48,440 nucleotides of DNA from Mesorhizobium tamadayense (lineage in GTDB: Bacteria; Pseudomonadota; Alphaproteobacteria; Rhizobiales; Rhizobiaceae). Under the pieces are notes generated by a model. The model worked only from the letters and a program-made list of their open reading frames with translations. It had not been told where the DNA came from and did not search any database. The stretch lies in assembly GCF_003863365.1 (NCBI RefSeq), contig NZ_RQXT01000055.1, positions 1 to 48,440 on the forward strand, given 5' to 3'. The stretch's first letter is position 1. Every line of letters starts with the position of its first letter. The translations under genes were made by a program, and so were the position numbers. This document shows positions 36,690 to 47,420 of this stretch, piece after piece.

Positions 36690-37733
36690 GAGCGGATCGC
36701 GCTCGCCGTCGAGGATTTCGTTGGCCGCAAACAGGCCGATGGCGGGCGCCAGCGTGATGCCGGAATGGGTGACGGCGATATAGAGGCCGCCGACGCTGTC
36801 GGCGCGGCCGACGATCGGAAAGCCGTCGACCGGGGTCGGCCGGTAGCCGACTGTGTGGAAGTCGAATTCCAGCCCGTCCGCGCCATGCAGCATCGCTTTC
36901 ATCGCCGCGAACTGCTCGCGCGCGGTGGCCTCCGGCTTCTCACCCGGATCGCCGCCGCCGAAATCCGAGCCGGCGATGACGCGGCCCTCGGCTGTCTGGC
37001 GCACATGCAGCTTCTCGGCCAGCACCAGCCCGTTGAGCAGTTTCTTGTACGGTCGCGAATGCACGATCAAGCCCGGCGGCGTCTCGATCGGCAGGTTGAC
37101 CCCGGCCGTCTCGGCAATCGCCGGAGCGCCGGCGCCGGCGGCTATTACCACTTCGTCGGCGGCGATGGTTTCGCCCGCAACGACGATGCCGGTGACTTTG
37201 CCACTGGACAGCGCCAGGGTCTCGACGTTCCCCGTGACGATCCGCGCCCCGCGTCGTTCGGCATCCGCCAGCAGCGCCTTTATCGCCGCCACAGGCTCGG
37301 CCACGCCTTCCTCGGCAACGTAAAGGGTAGAATCGGGAAGCTCGGCCAGATTGGGCTCGATCCGCGCCGCCTGCTCACGGCCGACGCGTTCGATGCCGTA
37401 GCCCCAGGACGAATGCTCGGCGGCATAGGCTTCGAGCCTGTCGGCCGGCAGGTCCCAGCACAGGCCGCCGCACCAGGCGAGCGGCAGGCCCGGCAGCTCA
37501 TTCGCGAGGCGTTTCCATTCGGCCATGGCGCGGATGCGCAGCCGGAAATAGGTCTCGGGATTGCCCCAGCTGGCATTGATCCAGGCGAAGGAATTGGGCG
37601 TCGCGACACCGCCGGCGCCGCTCTCGGAAACCACTGTCACCCGCGCACCGGCCTTCGTCAGATGCCAGGCGATCGATGCGCCGATGATGCCGGCACCGAT
37701 GACGATGACTTGTTTTGTCACATTGTTCTCCAT
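36654..37733 (-). CDS. FAD-dependent amine/D-amino-acid oxidoreductase (DAO family)
   Basis: Flavoenzyme of 359 residues from ATG 37733 (MENNVTKQVIVIGAGIIGASIAW); 16 more in-frame codons upstream would be unusual. The FAD-binding dinucleotide motif GAGIIG is at about 12-17 with the following acidic region TVVSESGAGGVATPNSFAWIN. The C-terminus has the family's TVGYRPTPVDGFPIVGR and HSGITLAPAIG blocks that contact the flavin. The substrate may be glycine, a D-amino acid or sarcosine-like amine; it cannot be told here. It is divergent from the TetR gene and might share its palindromic control region. Confidence 0.88.
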   Translation of the reverse strand: MENNVTKQVIVIGAGIIGASIAWHLTKAGARVTVVSESGAGGVATPNSFAWINASWGNPETYFRLRIRAMAEWKRLANELPGLPLAWCGGLCWDLPADRLEAYAAEHSSWGYGIERVGREQAARIEPNLAELPDSTLYVAEEGVAEPVAAIKALLADAERRGARIVTGNVETLALSSGKVTGIVVAGETIAADEVVIAAGAGAPAIAETAGVNLPIETPPGLIVHSRPYKKLLNGLVLAEKLHVRQTAEGRVIAGSDFGGGDPGEKPEATAREQFAAMKAMLHGADGLEFDFHTVGYRPTPVDGFPIVGRADSVGGLYIAVTHSGITLAPAIGLFAANEILDGERDPLLGPYALSRFAQ

Positions 37734-37796
37734 CCTGTTCCCGGTGAGCTCCCACCTGCCATTTGCGGCGGCCTTTGCCAACGCAAACTTGTGCGC

Positions 37797-37824
37797 TTGA
37801 CATAAATACGTACGTACGTATTAT
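37797..37824 (+). promoter_or_regulatory. tetR-dehalogenase promoter with 18-bp palindromic operator
   Basis: TTGACA (37797-37802), 16 bases, TATTAT (37819-37824) makes a near-consensus promoter. Between and over these lies the perfect palindrome AATACGTACGTACGTATT (37805-37822). The adjacent TetR repressor should bind here and block RNA polymerase. The TetR ATG follows at 37831, so the leader is very short. Confidence 0.85.
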
Positions 37825-37830
37825 TTGCTT

Positions 37831-38427
37831 ATGGCTAGACAATCACTTCGCGAAAGCCTTCTCAATGCCGGTTTCCAGATTATCTGGGGTTCCGGCTACG
37901 CAGCCGCAGGCGTGCGCGACATCGTCGCCGCGGCCGGCGCCCGGCCGGGCTCCTTCACCAACCATTTTGCTTCCAAGGAGGAGTTTGTCGGTGAGGTGCT
38001 GGAACGCTACTTCGCCTATGTCAGCGGGCTGGTCGAGGATGCCTTGGCGCATGACGGCACGCGGCCCGCCGGCAGGCTGCGCCGCTATCTCGACGTCATC
38101 ACTTCCAAGCTCGAAGCGCATGACTGGGCGCGCGGCTGCATGATCGGCAATCTCAGCCTCGAGATAGCCGTTCACAGCGAACCGCTGCGGCTGCAACTCG
38201 TCGCCATCTTCGAACGATGGCGTAAGCCATTCGCGGCCTGCATCGCCGAAGGCCAGGCGAGCGGCGAGATCAGCAAGGCGTTCAATGCCGAGGACCTTGC
38301 CGATTTCCTGTTGTCGTCGTGGCAGGGTGCCATGCTGCGCATGAAGGTCGAGCGCAGCCCGGAGCCGCTCGAGCGGTTCAAGAACATCATCTTCAGCACC
38401 GTGTTTGGGAAGGAGACGTTGCGATGA
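37831..38427 (+). CDS. TetR/AcrR-family repressor of the dehalogenase operon
   Basis: Repressor of 198 residues from ATG 37831 (MARQSLRESLL). N-terminal helix-turn-helix about 5-50 (GYAAAGVRDIVAAAGARPGSFTNHFASKEEF) and a C-terminal domain of the YxaF/TetR_C type with Cys in DWARGCMIGNLSLE. Its stop overlaps the ATG of the haloalkane dehalogenase (ATGA), so it is in the same operon and likely autoregulated by the palindrome at 37805-37822. The ligand may be a halogenated or aliphatic compound, inferred only from the partner. Confidence 0.92.
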   Translation: MARQSLRESLLNAGFQIIWGSGYAAAGVRDIVAAAGARPGSFTNHFASKEEFVGEVLERYFAYVSGLVEDALAHDGTRPAGRLRRYLDVITSKLEAHDWARGCMIGNLSLEIAVHSEPLRLQLVAIFERWRKPFAACIAEGQASGEISKAFNAEDLADFLLSSWQGAMLRMKVERSPEPLERFKNIIFSTVFGKETLR

Positions 38428-39353
38428 ATTCAAAGACCGACGGACAACACACCGGCGCTACCGCGTTGCGGCGTTCACAAGTGGCCGTGCTCGATTCCAC
38501 CATGTCCTATCTGGAGGCCGGCGCGTCCGGCCCGACGGTGCTGTTCCTGCATGGCAATCCAACCTCCTCCTACATCTGGCGCAACATCATTCCGCATGTC
38601 GCGCCGGCCGGTCGCTGCATCGCGCCCGACCTGATCGGCTATGGTCAGTCGGGCAAGCCCGACATCGACTACCGCTTCTTCGATCACGTCCGTTACCTCG
38701 ATGCCTTCCTCGAGGCGCTCGACATCGAGGATCTGGCGATCGTCGCGCAGGACTGGGGCACCGCGCTTGCGTTCCATCTCGCGGCAAGGCGGCCACAGCG
38801 CATTCTGGGACTTGCCTTCATGGAATTCATCCGGCCCTGCGAGCGCTGGGACGATTTTCACCAGCGCCCGCAGGCACGCGAGCTGTTCAAGGCGTTGCGC
38901 ACGCCAGGCGTCGGCGAGAAGCTGGTGCTGGAGGATAATATCTTCGTCGAAAAAATCCTGCCCGCTTCAGTCTTGCGGCCGATGAGCGATGAGGAGATGG
39001 CGGCCTATCGGGACCCGTTCCCGACGCCGCAATCTCGCAAACCGGTGCTGCGCCTGCCAAGGGAACTGCCGATCGAGGGCCAGCCCGCAGACGTCGCGGC
39101 CATCAGCGAGCACGATCACCGGGCGCTGCGGCTTTCCACTTATCCGAAGCTGCTTTTCGCGGGCGATCCCGGTGCTTTGATCTCGCCGCAAGCGGCACAG
39201 GAATTTGCAGCCGGGCTGAGGAACTGCCGATTTATCAATCTGGGGGCGGGGGCCCATTATTTACAGGAAGATCACCCTGATCCGATCGGCAAGGCTATCG
39301 CTGACTGGCTGCCGGAGATTGCTCGGGCACAAAGCCTGGCCGAACTGGCCTGA
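38424..39353 (+). CDS. Haloalkane dehalogenase (HLD-II, DmlA/DbjA/LinB-like)
   Basis: Alpha/beta-hydrolase of 309 residues that cleaves carbon-halogen bonds to give an alcohol and halide. Nucleophile Asp110 (QDWG), halide-binding Trp111 and Asn45 (HGNPTSS), catalytic acid Glu134 (FMEFIRP) and base His278 (GAHYLQED) match the subfamily II set. Long stretches agree with LinB as I recall it: LVLEDNIFVEKILPASVLRP and DEEMAAYRDPF. Mesorhizobium and Bradyrhizobium have characterised relatives (DmlA, DbjA). GGAGA precedes the start, which overlaps the TetR stop. Physiological substrate in a soil rhizobium is not known. Confidence 0.94.
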   Translation: MNSKTDGQHTGATALRRSQVAVLDSTMSYLEAGASGPTVLFLHGNPTSSYIWRNIIPHVAPAGRCIAPDLIGYGQSGKPDIDYRFFDHVRYLDAFLEALDIEDLAIVAQDWGTALAFHLAARRPQRILGLAFMEFIRPCERWDDFHQRPQARELFKALRTPGVGEKLVLEDNIFVEKILPASVLRPMSDEEMAAYRDPFPTPQSRKPVLRLPRELPIEGQPADVAAISEHDHRALRLSTYPKLLFAGDPGALISPQAAQEFAAGLRNCRFINLGAGAHYLQEDHPDPIGKAIADWLPEIARAQSLAELA

Positions 39354-39450
39354 ACCGGGGGCAGCGGGCACGAGGCATCTCCCGCGCATGTCGACAGGCC
39401 GGCGCGGCGCTGGTAGAAGCGCCGCCTGTCACACGGAACTCCTGGAAGCA

Positions 39451-41043
39451 ATGCCCGAAGCCATCACAGAAGCGGTATCGCGCCGACGCACCTTCGCGAT
39501 CATCGCCCATCCCGACGCCGGCAAGACCACGCTCACTGAAAAGCTGCTGCTGTTCGGCGGCGCCATCCAGCTTGCCGGCGAGGTCAAGGCCAAGAAGGAC
39601 CGTATCCAGACCCGGTCCGACTGGATGAAGATTGAGCGCGAGCGCGGCATCTCGGTCGTCACCTCGGTTATGACCTTCGAGTATGACGACAATGTCTTCA
39701 ACCTGCTCGACACGCCCGGCCACGAGGATTTCGCCGACGACACTTATCGCACGCTCTCGGCTGTCGACTCCGCCGTCATGGTCATCGATGCCGCCAAGGG
39801 CATCGAGCCGCGCACGCTGAAGCTGTTCGAGGTCTGCCGCCTGCGCGACATCCCGATCATCACCTTCGTCAACAAGATGGACCGCGAGAGCCGCGATCCC
39901 TTCGAGATTTTGGATGAGATCGAGCAGAAGCTGGCGCTGGACACAGCCCCGGTCACCTGGCCGATCGGCCGAGGCAAGACTTTTTGCGGCACCTATCACC
40001 TGGCGCTGAACGCTGTGCGCAAGAGTGACGACGAGAAGGAGCGCACGCCGGTCCACGGTCCGGACTCCAATCGCGTCGCCGGGCTTTTGCCGGAAAACGA
40101 GCGCAACGACTTCATCGAGGAGCTGGAGCTGGCGCGCGAAGCCTGCCGTCCGCTTGATGTCGACGCCTTCCGTGAGGGGCACCTCACGCCGGTCTATTTC
40201 GGCTCGGCGCTGCGCAATTACGGCGTGCGCGACCTGATCGAGGCGCTCGGCGCCTACGGGCCGCCGCCGCGCGCCCAGGAAGCCGATGAGCGAACGGTGG
40301 AGGCCACCGAGGAGAAGATGACCTCGTTCGTCTTCAAGATCCAGGCCAACATGGACCCCAACCACCGCGACCGCATCGCCTTCGTCCGCGTCTGCTCGGG
40401 CAAGCTCGAACGCGGCATGAAGGCCAAGCTGGTGCGGACCGGCAAGCCGATGAGCCTGTCTGCGCCGCAGTTCTTCTTCGCCCGCACCCGCGTCACCGCC
40501 GACGAGGCCTTCGCCGGCGACGTCGTCGGCATCCCCAACCACGGCACGCTGCGCATCGGCGACACACTGACCGAAGGCGAGGAGATACTGTTCCGCGGCG
40601 TGCCGAACTTCGCGCCGGAAATCCTGCGCCGCGTCCGCCTCGGCGACGCCATGAAGGCCAAGAAGCTCAAGGAAGCGCTGCATCAGATGGCCGAGGAGGG
40701 CGTCGTGCAGCTGTTTTCGCCAGAAGACGGCTCGCCGGCGATCGTCGGCGTTGTCGGCGCGCTGCAGCTCGATGTGCTGAAGGAGAGGCTGAACATCGAA
40801 TACACGCTGCCCGTGGATTTCGAGATGTCGCGCTTCTCGGTCTGCCGCTGGATCTCGGCCGACGACAAGGCGGACGTGCTGCGCTTCATCGAGACGCATC
40901 GCGGCGACATCGCCCGCGACCTCGACAACGATCCGGTCTTCCTCGCCCAGCACGCCTTCTCGCTGAACTACGAGGCCGAGCGCTGGAAAGCGATCCGCTT
41001 TGCGGCGGTCAAGGATTATCAGGTCCGCGACAAGGCGGCGTGA
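39451..41043 (+). CDS. prfC: Peptide chain release factor 3
   Basis: Translational GTPase RF3 of 530 residues, the expected length, from ATG 39451 (MPEAITEAVSRRRTFAIIAHP). The P-loop is AHPDAGKTTLTEKLL, switch region RGISVV, G3 DTPGHEDF and G4 NKMDRE. Domain II and the C-terminal RF3 domain (FEMSRFSVCRWI) follow. RF3 recycles RF1 and RF2 after termination. Separate from its neighbours; a hairpin repeat follows 12 bases after the stop. Confidence 0.96.
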   Translation: MPEAITEAVSRRRTFAIIAHPDAGKTTLTEKLLLFGGAIQLAGEVKAKKDRIQTRSDWMKIERERGISVVTSVMTFEYDDNVFNLLDTPGHEDFADDTYRTLSAVDSAVMVIDAAKGIEPRTLKLFEVCRLRDIPIITFVNKMDRESRDPFEILDEIEQKLALDTAPVTWPIGRGKTFCGTYHLALNAVRKSDDEKERTPVHGPDSNRVAGLLPENERNDFIEELELAREACRPLDVDAFREGHLTPVYFGSALRNYGVRDLIEALGAYGPPPRAQEADERTVEATEEKMTSFVFKIQANMDPNHRDRIAFVRVCSGKLERGMKAKLVRTGKPMSLSAPQFFFARTRVTADEAFAGDVVGIPNHGTLRIGDTLTEGEEILFRGVPNFAPEILRRVRLGDAMKAKKLKEALHQMAEEGVVQLFSPEDGSPAIVGVVGALQLDVLKERLNIEYTLPVDFEMSRFSVCRWISADDKADVLRFIETHRGDIARDLDNDPVFLAQHAFSLNYEAERWKAIRFAAVKDYQVRDKAA

Positions 41044-41055
41044 GACGCAACCTGG

Positions 41056-41103
41056 CCTTCTCCCCGTTTACGGGGAGAAGGTGCCCAAAGGGCGGATGAG
41101 GGG
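41056..41103. repeat. Intergenic hairpin repeat after prfC
   Basis: CCTTCTCCCCG (41056-41066) pairs perfectly with CGGGGAGAAGG (41071-41081) around TTTA, followed by a GC-rich tail ending GGATGAGGGGC. I recall this arrangement as a common element in rhizobial genomes. It could also serve as a terminator, though it lacks a T-run. Confidence 0.7.
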
Positions 41104-41127
41104 CGGCGCCGGGGTTGAAGGTTTCGC

Positions 41128-41598
41128 TTACCCTCCCGCCACCGCTTCGAGCTTGTCGATCTCGATCTTGCCCATCTGCATCATCGCCTGCATGACACGG
41201 CCGGCCTTGGCCTGGTCGGGGTCCTGCAGCAGGCGCGGCAACTGCTCCGGCACGACCTGCCAGGAAACGCCGAACTTGTCCTTCAGCCAGCCGCAGGGCC
41301 CGGGCTGGCCACCGCCCTCGGTCAGCCTTTCCCAGAAATGATCCACCTCGCCTTGCGTCTTGCAGTCGATCGACAGCGAGATCGCCTCGGTGAATTTGTA
41401 TTGCGGCCCGCCGTTGAGCGCCTGGAAGGTCACGCCGTCGAGCTCGAACGAGGCCACCAGCACCTGGCCTTCGAGGGCGTGGCCCTTGGGCCAGCGCGTC
41501 ACGCTCAGCACCTTCGAATTCTTGAAGATGGAGACGTAGTGGTTCATGGCCTCCTCGGCCTGGCCGTCGAACCACAGGAAGGTGGTGATCTTTTGCAT
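41128..41598 (-). CDS. PhnB-like VOC-fold protein
   Basis: Small protein of 156 residues, from ATG 41598 (MQKITTFLWFDGQAEEAMNHYVSIF), with two beta-alpha-beta repeats of the vicinal-oxygen-chelate fold. It belongs to the PhnB/3-demethylubiquinone-methyltransferase-named group; such names rest on old automatic annotation and the function is unknown. FGVSWQVVPEQLPRLLQD is the typical end block. Convergent to prfC, with the hairpin repeat between them. Confidence 0.85.
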   Translation of the reverse strand: MQKITTFLWFDGQAEEAMNHYVSIFKNSKVLSVTRWPKGHALEGQVLVASFELDGVTFQALNGGPQYKFTEAISLSIDCKTQGEVDHFWERLTEGGGQPGPCGWLKDKFGVSWQVVPEQLPRLLQDPDQAKAGRVMQAMMQMGKIEIDKLEAVAGG

Positions 41599-41844
41599 GT
41601 CCGCTCCTTGGGCTTGTTCACGTTGGTTCCGTCTCAAACGGCGCGCCGGCGATGTGCCACGGACCGTTGCCGCAAGGACGTATCGGCGGGGCGCGATCCG
41701 ACAGCAGCTCCAAAATTTCCTGAAGATTTGTGGCGCAGCGCAAAACTATGGCAAGGCCGGACCATGGCCGCTATAACCGCTGCCGACTAGAATTCAGCGC
41801 CGCCACGCCCCGCATCGGCGCGGCAAGCCAGCAAGGACAATTCG

Positions 41845-43689
41845 ATGCCTGCCTATCGTTCCCGCACCACCACCCATGGCCGCAACATGGCCGGCGCCCG
41901 CGGCCTGTGGCGCGCCACCGGCATGAAGGATTCGGATTTCGGCAAGCCGATCATCGCGGTGGTCAACTCCTTCACCCAGTTCGTGCCCGGCCATGTGCAT
42001 CTGAAGGATCTCGGCCAGTTGGTCGCGCGCGAGATCGAGAACGCCGGCGGCGTCGCCAAGGAGTTCAACACCATCGCCGTCGATGACGGCATCGCCATGG
42101 GCCATGACGGCATGCTCTATTCGCTGCCGTCGCGCGAACTGATCGCCGACTCGGTCGAATACATGGTCAACGCGCATTGCGCCGACGCCATGGTCTGCAT
42201 CTCCAACTGCGACAAGATCACGCCCGGCATGCTGATGGCCTCGCTGCGCCTCAACATCCCGACCGTCTTTGTGTCCGGCGGTCCGATGGAGGCCGGCAAG
42301 GTGGTGCTGGCCGGCAAAGCGCAGGCGCTCGACCTGGTCGACGCCATGGTCGCCGCCGCCGACGACAAGATTTCCGACGAGGACGTCAAGCTCATCGAGC
42401 GCTCGGCCTGCCCGACCTGCGGCTCCTGCTCCGGCATGTTCACCGCCAATTCGATGAATTGCCTGACCGAGGCGCTGGGTCTCTCGCTGCCCGGCAACGG
42501 CTCGACTTTAGCCACCCATGCCGACCGCAAGCGGCTGTTCGTCGAGGCCGGCCATCTGATCGTCGATCTCGCCCAGCGCTATTACGAGCAGGAGGACGAG
42601 AGCGCGCTGCCGCGCAGCATCGCCTCCAAGGGCGCCTTCGAGAACGCCATGGCGCTCGACATAGCCATGGGCGGCTCGACCAACACGGTGCTGCACATCC
42701 TGGCCACCGCGCACGAGGGCGAGGTCGACTTCACCATGGAAGACATCGACCGGCTGTCGCGCAAAGTGCCGGTGCTCTGCAAGGTGGCGCCGGCCAAGTC
42801 CGACGTGCACATGGAGGACGTCCATCGCGCCGGCGGCATTTTTGCCATCCTCGGCCAGCTCGACGAAGCCGGGCTGATCAACCGCGAGCTGCCGACAGTC
42901 CATACAGCGACGCTCGGCGAAGCGCTCGACCATTGGGATATAGCCCGCACCTCCGCCGAGAATGTGCGCGAGTTCTTCCGCGCGGCGCCCGGCGGCGTGC
43001 CCACCCAGGTCGCCTTCAGCCAGGACCGCCGCTGGGACGATCTCGACACGAACCGCGAGACGGGCGTCATCCGCTCGGCCAAGACGCCGTTCTCGAAAGA
43101 TGGCGGCCTTGCGGTGCTGAAGGGCAACCTGGCGCTCGACGGCTGCATCGTGAAGACGGCCGGCGTCGACGAGTCGATCCTGAAGTTCACCGGCCCGGCC
43201 CGCGTGTTCGAGAGCCAGGACGCCTCGGTCAAGGCGATCCTCGGCAACGAGATCAAGGCTGGCGACATCGTGGTCATCCGCTATGAGGGACCGCGCGGCG
43301 GCCCGGGCATGCAGGAAATGCTCTACCCGACCAGCTATCTGAAGTCGAAGGGCTTGGGCAAGGCCTGCGCGCTGATCACCGACGGCCGCTTCTCCGGCGG
43401 CACGTCGGGTCTGTCGATCGGCCACGTCTCGCCGGAGGCTGCGGAAGGCGGGTTGATCGGGCTGGTTGAGGAGGGCGATACGATCGAGATCGATATCCCG
43501 AACCGCAAGATCCATCTCGCCGTCAGCGAGGCCGAGCTCGATGCCCGCCGCGCCGCCATGGCGGCGAAGGGCGCGGATGCCTGGAAGCCGGCGGAAAAGC
43601 GCAAGCGCAAGGTGACGACCGCTCTGCGCGCCTATGCCGCCTTCGCCACCAGCGCCGATAAAGGGGCGGTGCGGCGCGTGCCGGAGTGA
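41845..43689 (+). CDS. ilvD: Dihydroxy-acid dehydratase
   Basis: Iron-sulfur dehydratase of 614 residues in branched-chain amino acid synthesis, turning dihydroxy-isovalerate and dihydroxy-methylvalerate into the 2-oxo acids. The cluster-ligand Cys are in NCDKITPGM and ACPTCGSCSGMF; further signatures are MGGSTNTVLH and GPRGGPGMQEM. Length and motifs match the Escherichia coli type. AAGGAC precedes the ATG. No other ilv gene is adjacent. A repeat block follows. Confidence 0.97.
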   Translation: MPAYRSRTTTHGRNMAGARGLWRATGMKDSDFGKPIIAVVNSFTQFVPGHVHLKDLGQLVAREIENAGGVAKEFNTIAVDDGIAMGHDGMLYSLPSRELIADSVEYMVNAHCADAMVCISNCDKITPGMLMASLRLNIPTVFVSGGPMEAGKVVLAGKAQALDLVDAMVAAADDKISDEDVKLIERSACPTCGSCSGMFTANSMNCLTEALGLSLPGNGSTLATHADRKRLFVEAGHLIVDLAQRYYEQEDESALPRSIASKGAFENAMALDIAMGGSTNTVLHILATAHEGEVDFTMEDIDRLSRKVPVLCKVAPAKSDVHMEDVHRAGGIFAILGQLDEAGLINRELPTVHTATLGEALDHWDIARTSAENVREFFRAAPGGVPTQVAFSQDRRWDDLDTNRETGVIRSAKTPFSKDGGLAVLKGNLALDGCIVKTAGVDESILKFTGPARVFESQDASVKAILGNEIKAGDIVVIRYEGPRGGPGMQEMLYPTSYLKSKGLGKACALITDGRFSGGTSGLSIGHVSPEAAEGGLIGLVEEGDTIEIDIPNRKIHLAVSEAELDARRAAMAAKGADAWKPAEKRKRKVTTALRAYAAFATSADKGAVRRVPE

Positions 43690-43708
43690 GGTTTGCACCA
43701 GGCCCCCT

Positions 43709-43810
43709 ACCTCCCGCTTGAGGGAGGTCGGACCGAAGGTCCGGGTGGGGAGTCGGCGTCGCACCCCGCCCCGCTGCTTCGCAGCGACCCTCCGCCACAA
43801 GGGCGAGGGT
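43709..43810. repeat. Intergenic multi-hairpin repeat block after ilvD
   Basis: ACCTCCC (43709-43715) with GGGAGGT (43722-43728), GGACC-GAA-GGTCC (43730-43742), GCTGC-TTC-GCAGC near 43780-43792 and ACCCTC...GAGGGT at the end. The pattern is that of a mosaic intergenic repeat of Rhizobiales; it lies between convergent ilvD and the ABC exporter. Confidence 0.65.
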
Positions 43811-43820
43811 AAAGCCCGCG

Positions 43821-45575
<1,755 letters not shown>

Positions 45576-45714
45576 ACGGCTGATCCCATGCGAATTTCGG
45601 ATTCGCCACGAAGGCGAGTGGCGGCTTATAGAGCGAGTTGCCGCCGGATGGAACCGTTCGCCGTCAAGACAAGCAAACGGCTGCGGCGGGATGTCTACAG
45701 AGGGATGACGACAG

Positions 45715-46995
45715 ATGGATTTCGATCTCATCGTGCGCGGCGGCACGCTGCCGGACGGCAGGATTGCCGACATCGGGGTCACCGGCGAAATCATCCGGGC
45801 GATCGAGCCTCAGCTGCAAGGCGCCGCTCGCACCGAAGTCGACGCGCGCGGCAATCTCGTCTCGCCGCCTTTCGTCGATCCGCACTTCCATATGGACGCC
45901 ACGCTGTCCTACGGCATTCCGCGCATCAACGCCTCCGGAACGCTGCTCGAAGGCATCGCGCTCTGGGGCGAACTGAAGCCGCTCCTGACCCACGAGGCCG
46001 TGCGCGACCGCGCCCTCGCCTATTGCGACTGGGCGGTGTCGATGGGCCTGCTTGCCATCCGGAGCCATGTCGATGTCTGCGACGACCGGCTGCTCGCGGT
46101 CGAGGCGCTGCTCGACGTCAAGAAAACGGTCGCTCCCTATCTCGACCTGCAATTGGTCGCCTTCCCGCAGGACGGGCTTTATCGCTCGCCGACGGCGCGT
46201 GAAAACACCATCCGGGCGCTGGATATGGGCGTCGACATCGTCGGCGGCATTCCGCATTTCGAGCGCACCATGGCCGACGGCACGCGCTCGGTGACGGAAC
46301 TCTGCGAGATCGCCGCCAAACGCGGCCTGATGGTCGACATCCATTGCGACGAGACCGACGATCCGCTGTCGCGCCACATCGAGCAGCTTGCCTATGAAAC
46401 GCAGCGCCTCGGCCTGCAGGGCAGGGTGGCCGGCTCGCACCTCACCTCCATGCATTCCATGGACAATTACTACGTCTCGAAGCTTCTGCCGCTGATTGCC
46501 GAGGCCGGTGTCTCGGCGATCCCCAATCCGCTGATCAACATCATGCTGCAGGGGCGCCACGACACCTTCCCGAAGCGGCGCGGCCTGACCCGGGTGAAGG
46601 AGATGCTGGCGCTCGGCATCCGCGTCGGCTGGGGCCAGGATTGCGTGCTCGATCCTTGGTATTCGCTGGGCACCGCCGACATGCTCGACGTCGCCTTCAT
46701 GGGCCTGCATGTTGCGCAGATGTCGAGCCCGGCCGACATGGCGCGCTGCTTCGACATGGTCACCAACGTCAACGCCGCCATCATGGGCCTCGACCACCTC
46801 GGGCTCGCGGTCGGCAAGCGGGCGAGCCTCGTGGTGCTCGACGCCGGCAACCCGGTCGAGGCGGTACGCCTGCGCCCCGAGCGTCTCTGCGTCATCGCCA
46901 GGGGCAAGGTGATTGCGGAACGGACCAAGCAGGAGACCAAGCTTTCGATTGCCGGACGGCCGGACAAGGTGAACCGGCGGCACAAATCGGCTTAG
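45715..46995 (+). CDS. codA: Cytosine deaminase-type amidohydrolase
   Basis: Metal-dependent deaminase of 426 residues of the CodA type, converting cytosine to uracil. The metal ligands are seen in DPHFHMD, SHVDVCDD, DIHCDETDD, GSHLTSMHSMDNYY and the Asp in GWGQDCVLDPWYSLGTADML. These blocks agree with CodA rather than with other amidohydrolases, though related creatinine or isocytosine deaminases are possible. Starts 139 bases from the divergent ABC exporter start. No cytosine permease (codB) is adjacent; an EamA transporter lies downstream after a repeat. Confidence 0.9.
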   Translation: MDFDLIVRGGTLPDGRIADIGVTGEIIRAIEPQLQGAARTEVDARGNLVSPPFVDPHFHMDATLSYGIPRINASGTLLEGIALWGELKPLLTHEAVRDRALAYCDWAVSMGLLAIRSHVDVCDDRLLAVEALLDVKKTVAPYLDLQLVAFPQDGLYRSPTARENTIRALDMGVDIVGGIPHFERTMADGTRSVTELCEIAAKRGLMVDIHCDETDDPLSRHIEQLAYETQRLGLQGRVAGSHLTSMHSMDNYYVSKLLPLIAEAGVSAIPNPLINIMLQGRHDTFPKRRGLTRVKEMLALGIRVGWGQDCVLDPWYSLGTADMLDVAFMGLHVAQMSSPADMARCFDMVTNVNAAIMGLDHLGLAVGKRASLVVLDAGNPVEAVRLRPERLCVIARGKVIAERTKQETKLSIAGRPDKVNRRHKSA

Positions 46996-47420
46996 TTTGT
47001 CGGCCGGTCGCGCGCTGACGGACCGTATGCCTTGGCGATTAGCCGAAGCGCCTGCAGCTTCGTCATCCTCGGGCGGAGCAAGGAGCGAAGCGACGCGGCG
47101 TAGACCCGAGGATCCACGCCGTGACTTGAGAGCGCCGCGGCGATGCAGAATTCTGCTCCGCTGCGTTCTTCGGCTGGGGTCACGGCATGGATCCTTGGGT
47201 CTTCACTCCGCTTCGCGTCGCTACGCCCAAGGATGACGAAGTTCGGGTCGGCTTCGATCAATTGGGTTCGCCATGGTCCACTGAAACCAACGCTGAAGTC
47301 CTGGCTGCCAACACGCCCTCAACCCCCGCGCGCCACTAGCGCCAGCCGATTTCCGCCGCTGGTCTTACCGATACCTCGAATTTCCCTCGTCAAACCGGTT
47401 GCTTGCGGCTAGGGAGCCGC
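46996..47420. other. Gene-free region holding a long inverted repeat
   Basis: 425 bases without a credible gene. It is mainly the inverted repeat at 47059-47240. The remaining 180 bases before the EamA gene show nothing recognisable beyond the ribosome-binding site. Confidence 0.75.
47059..47240. repeat. Long imperfect inverted repeat (MITE-like or intergenic element)
   Basis: Arms of about 62-67 bases: 47059-47125 begins TTCGTCATCCTCGGGCG, and 47179-47240 ends in the reverse complement, GCCCAAGGATGACGAA. Both arms share TCGTCATCCT, GCGAAGCG, GATCC and the GTGAC/GTCAC ends, with scattered mismatches. The loop of about 53 bases contains a smaller hairpin (GCAGAATTCTGC). No transposase. I recall similar elements in Rhizobiales; family name not assigned. 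Confidence 0.8.
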
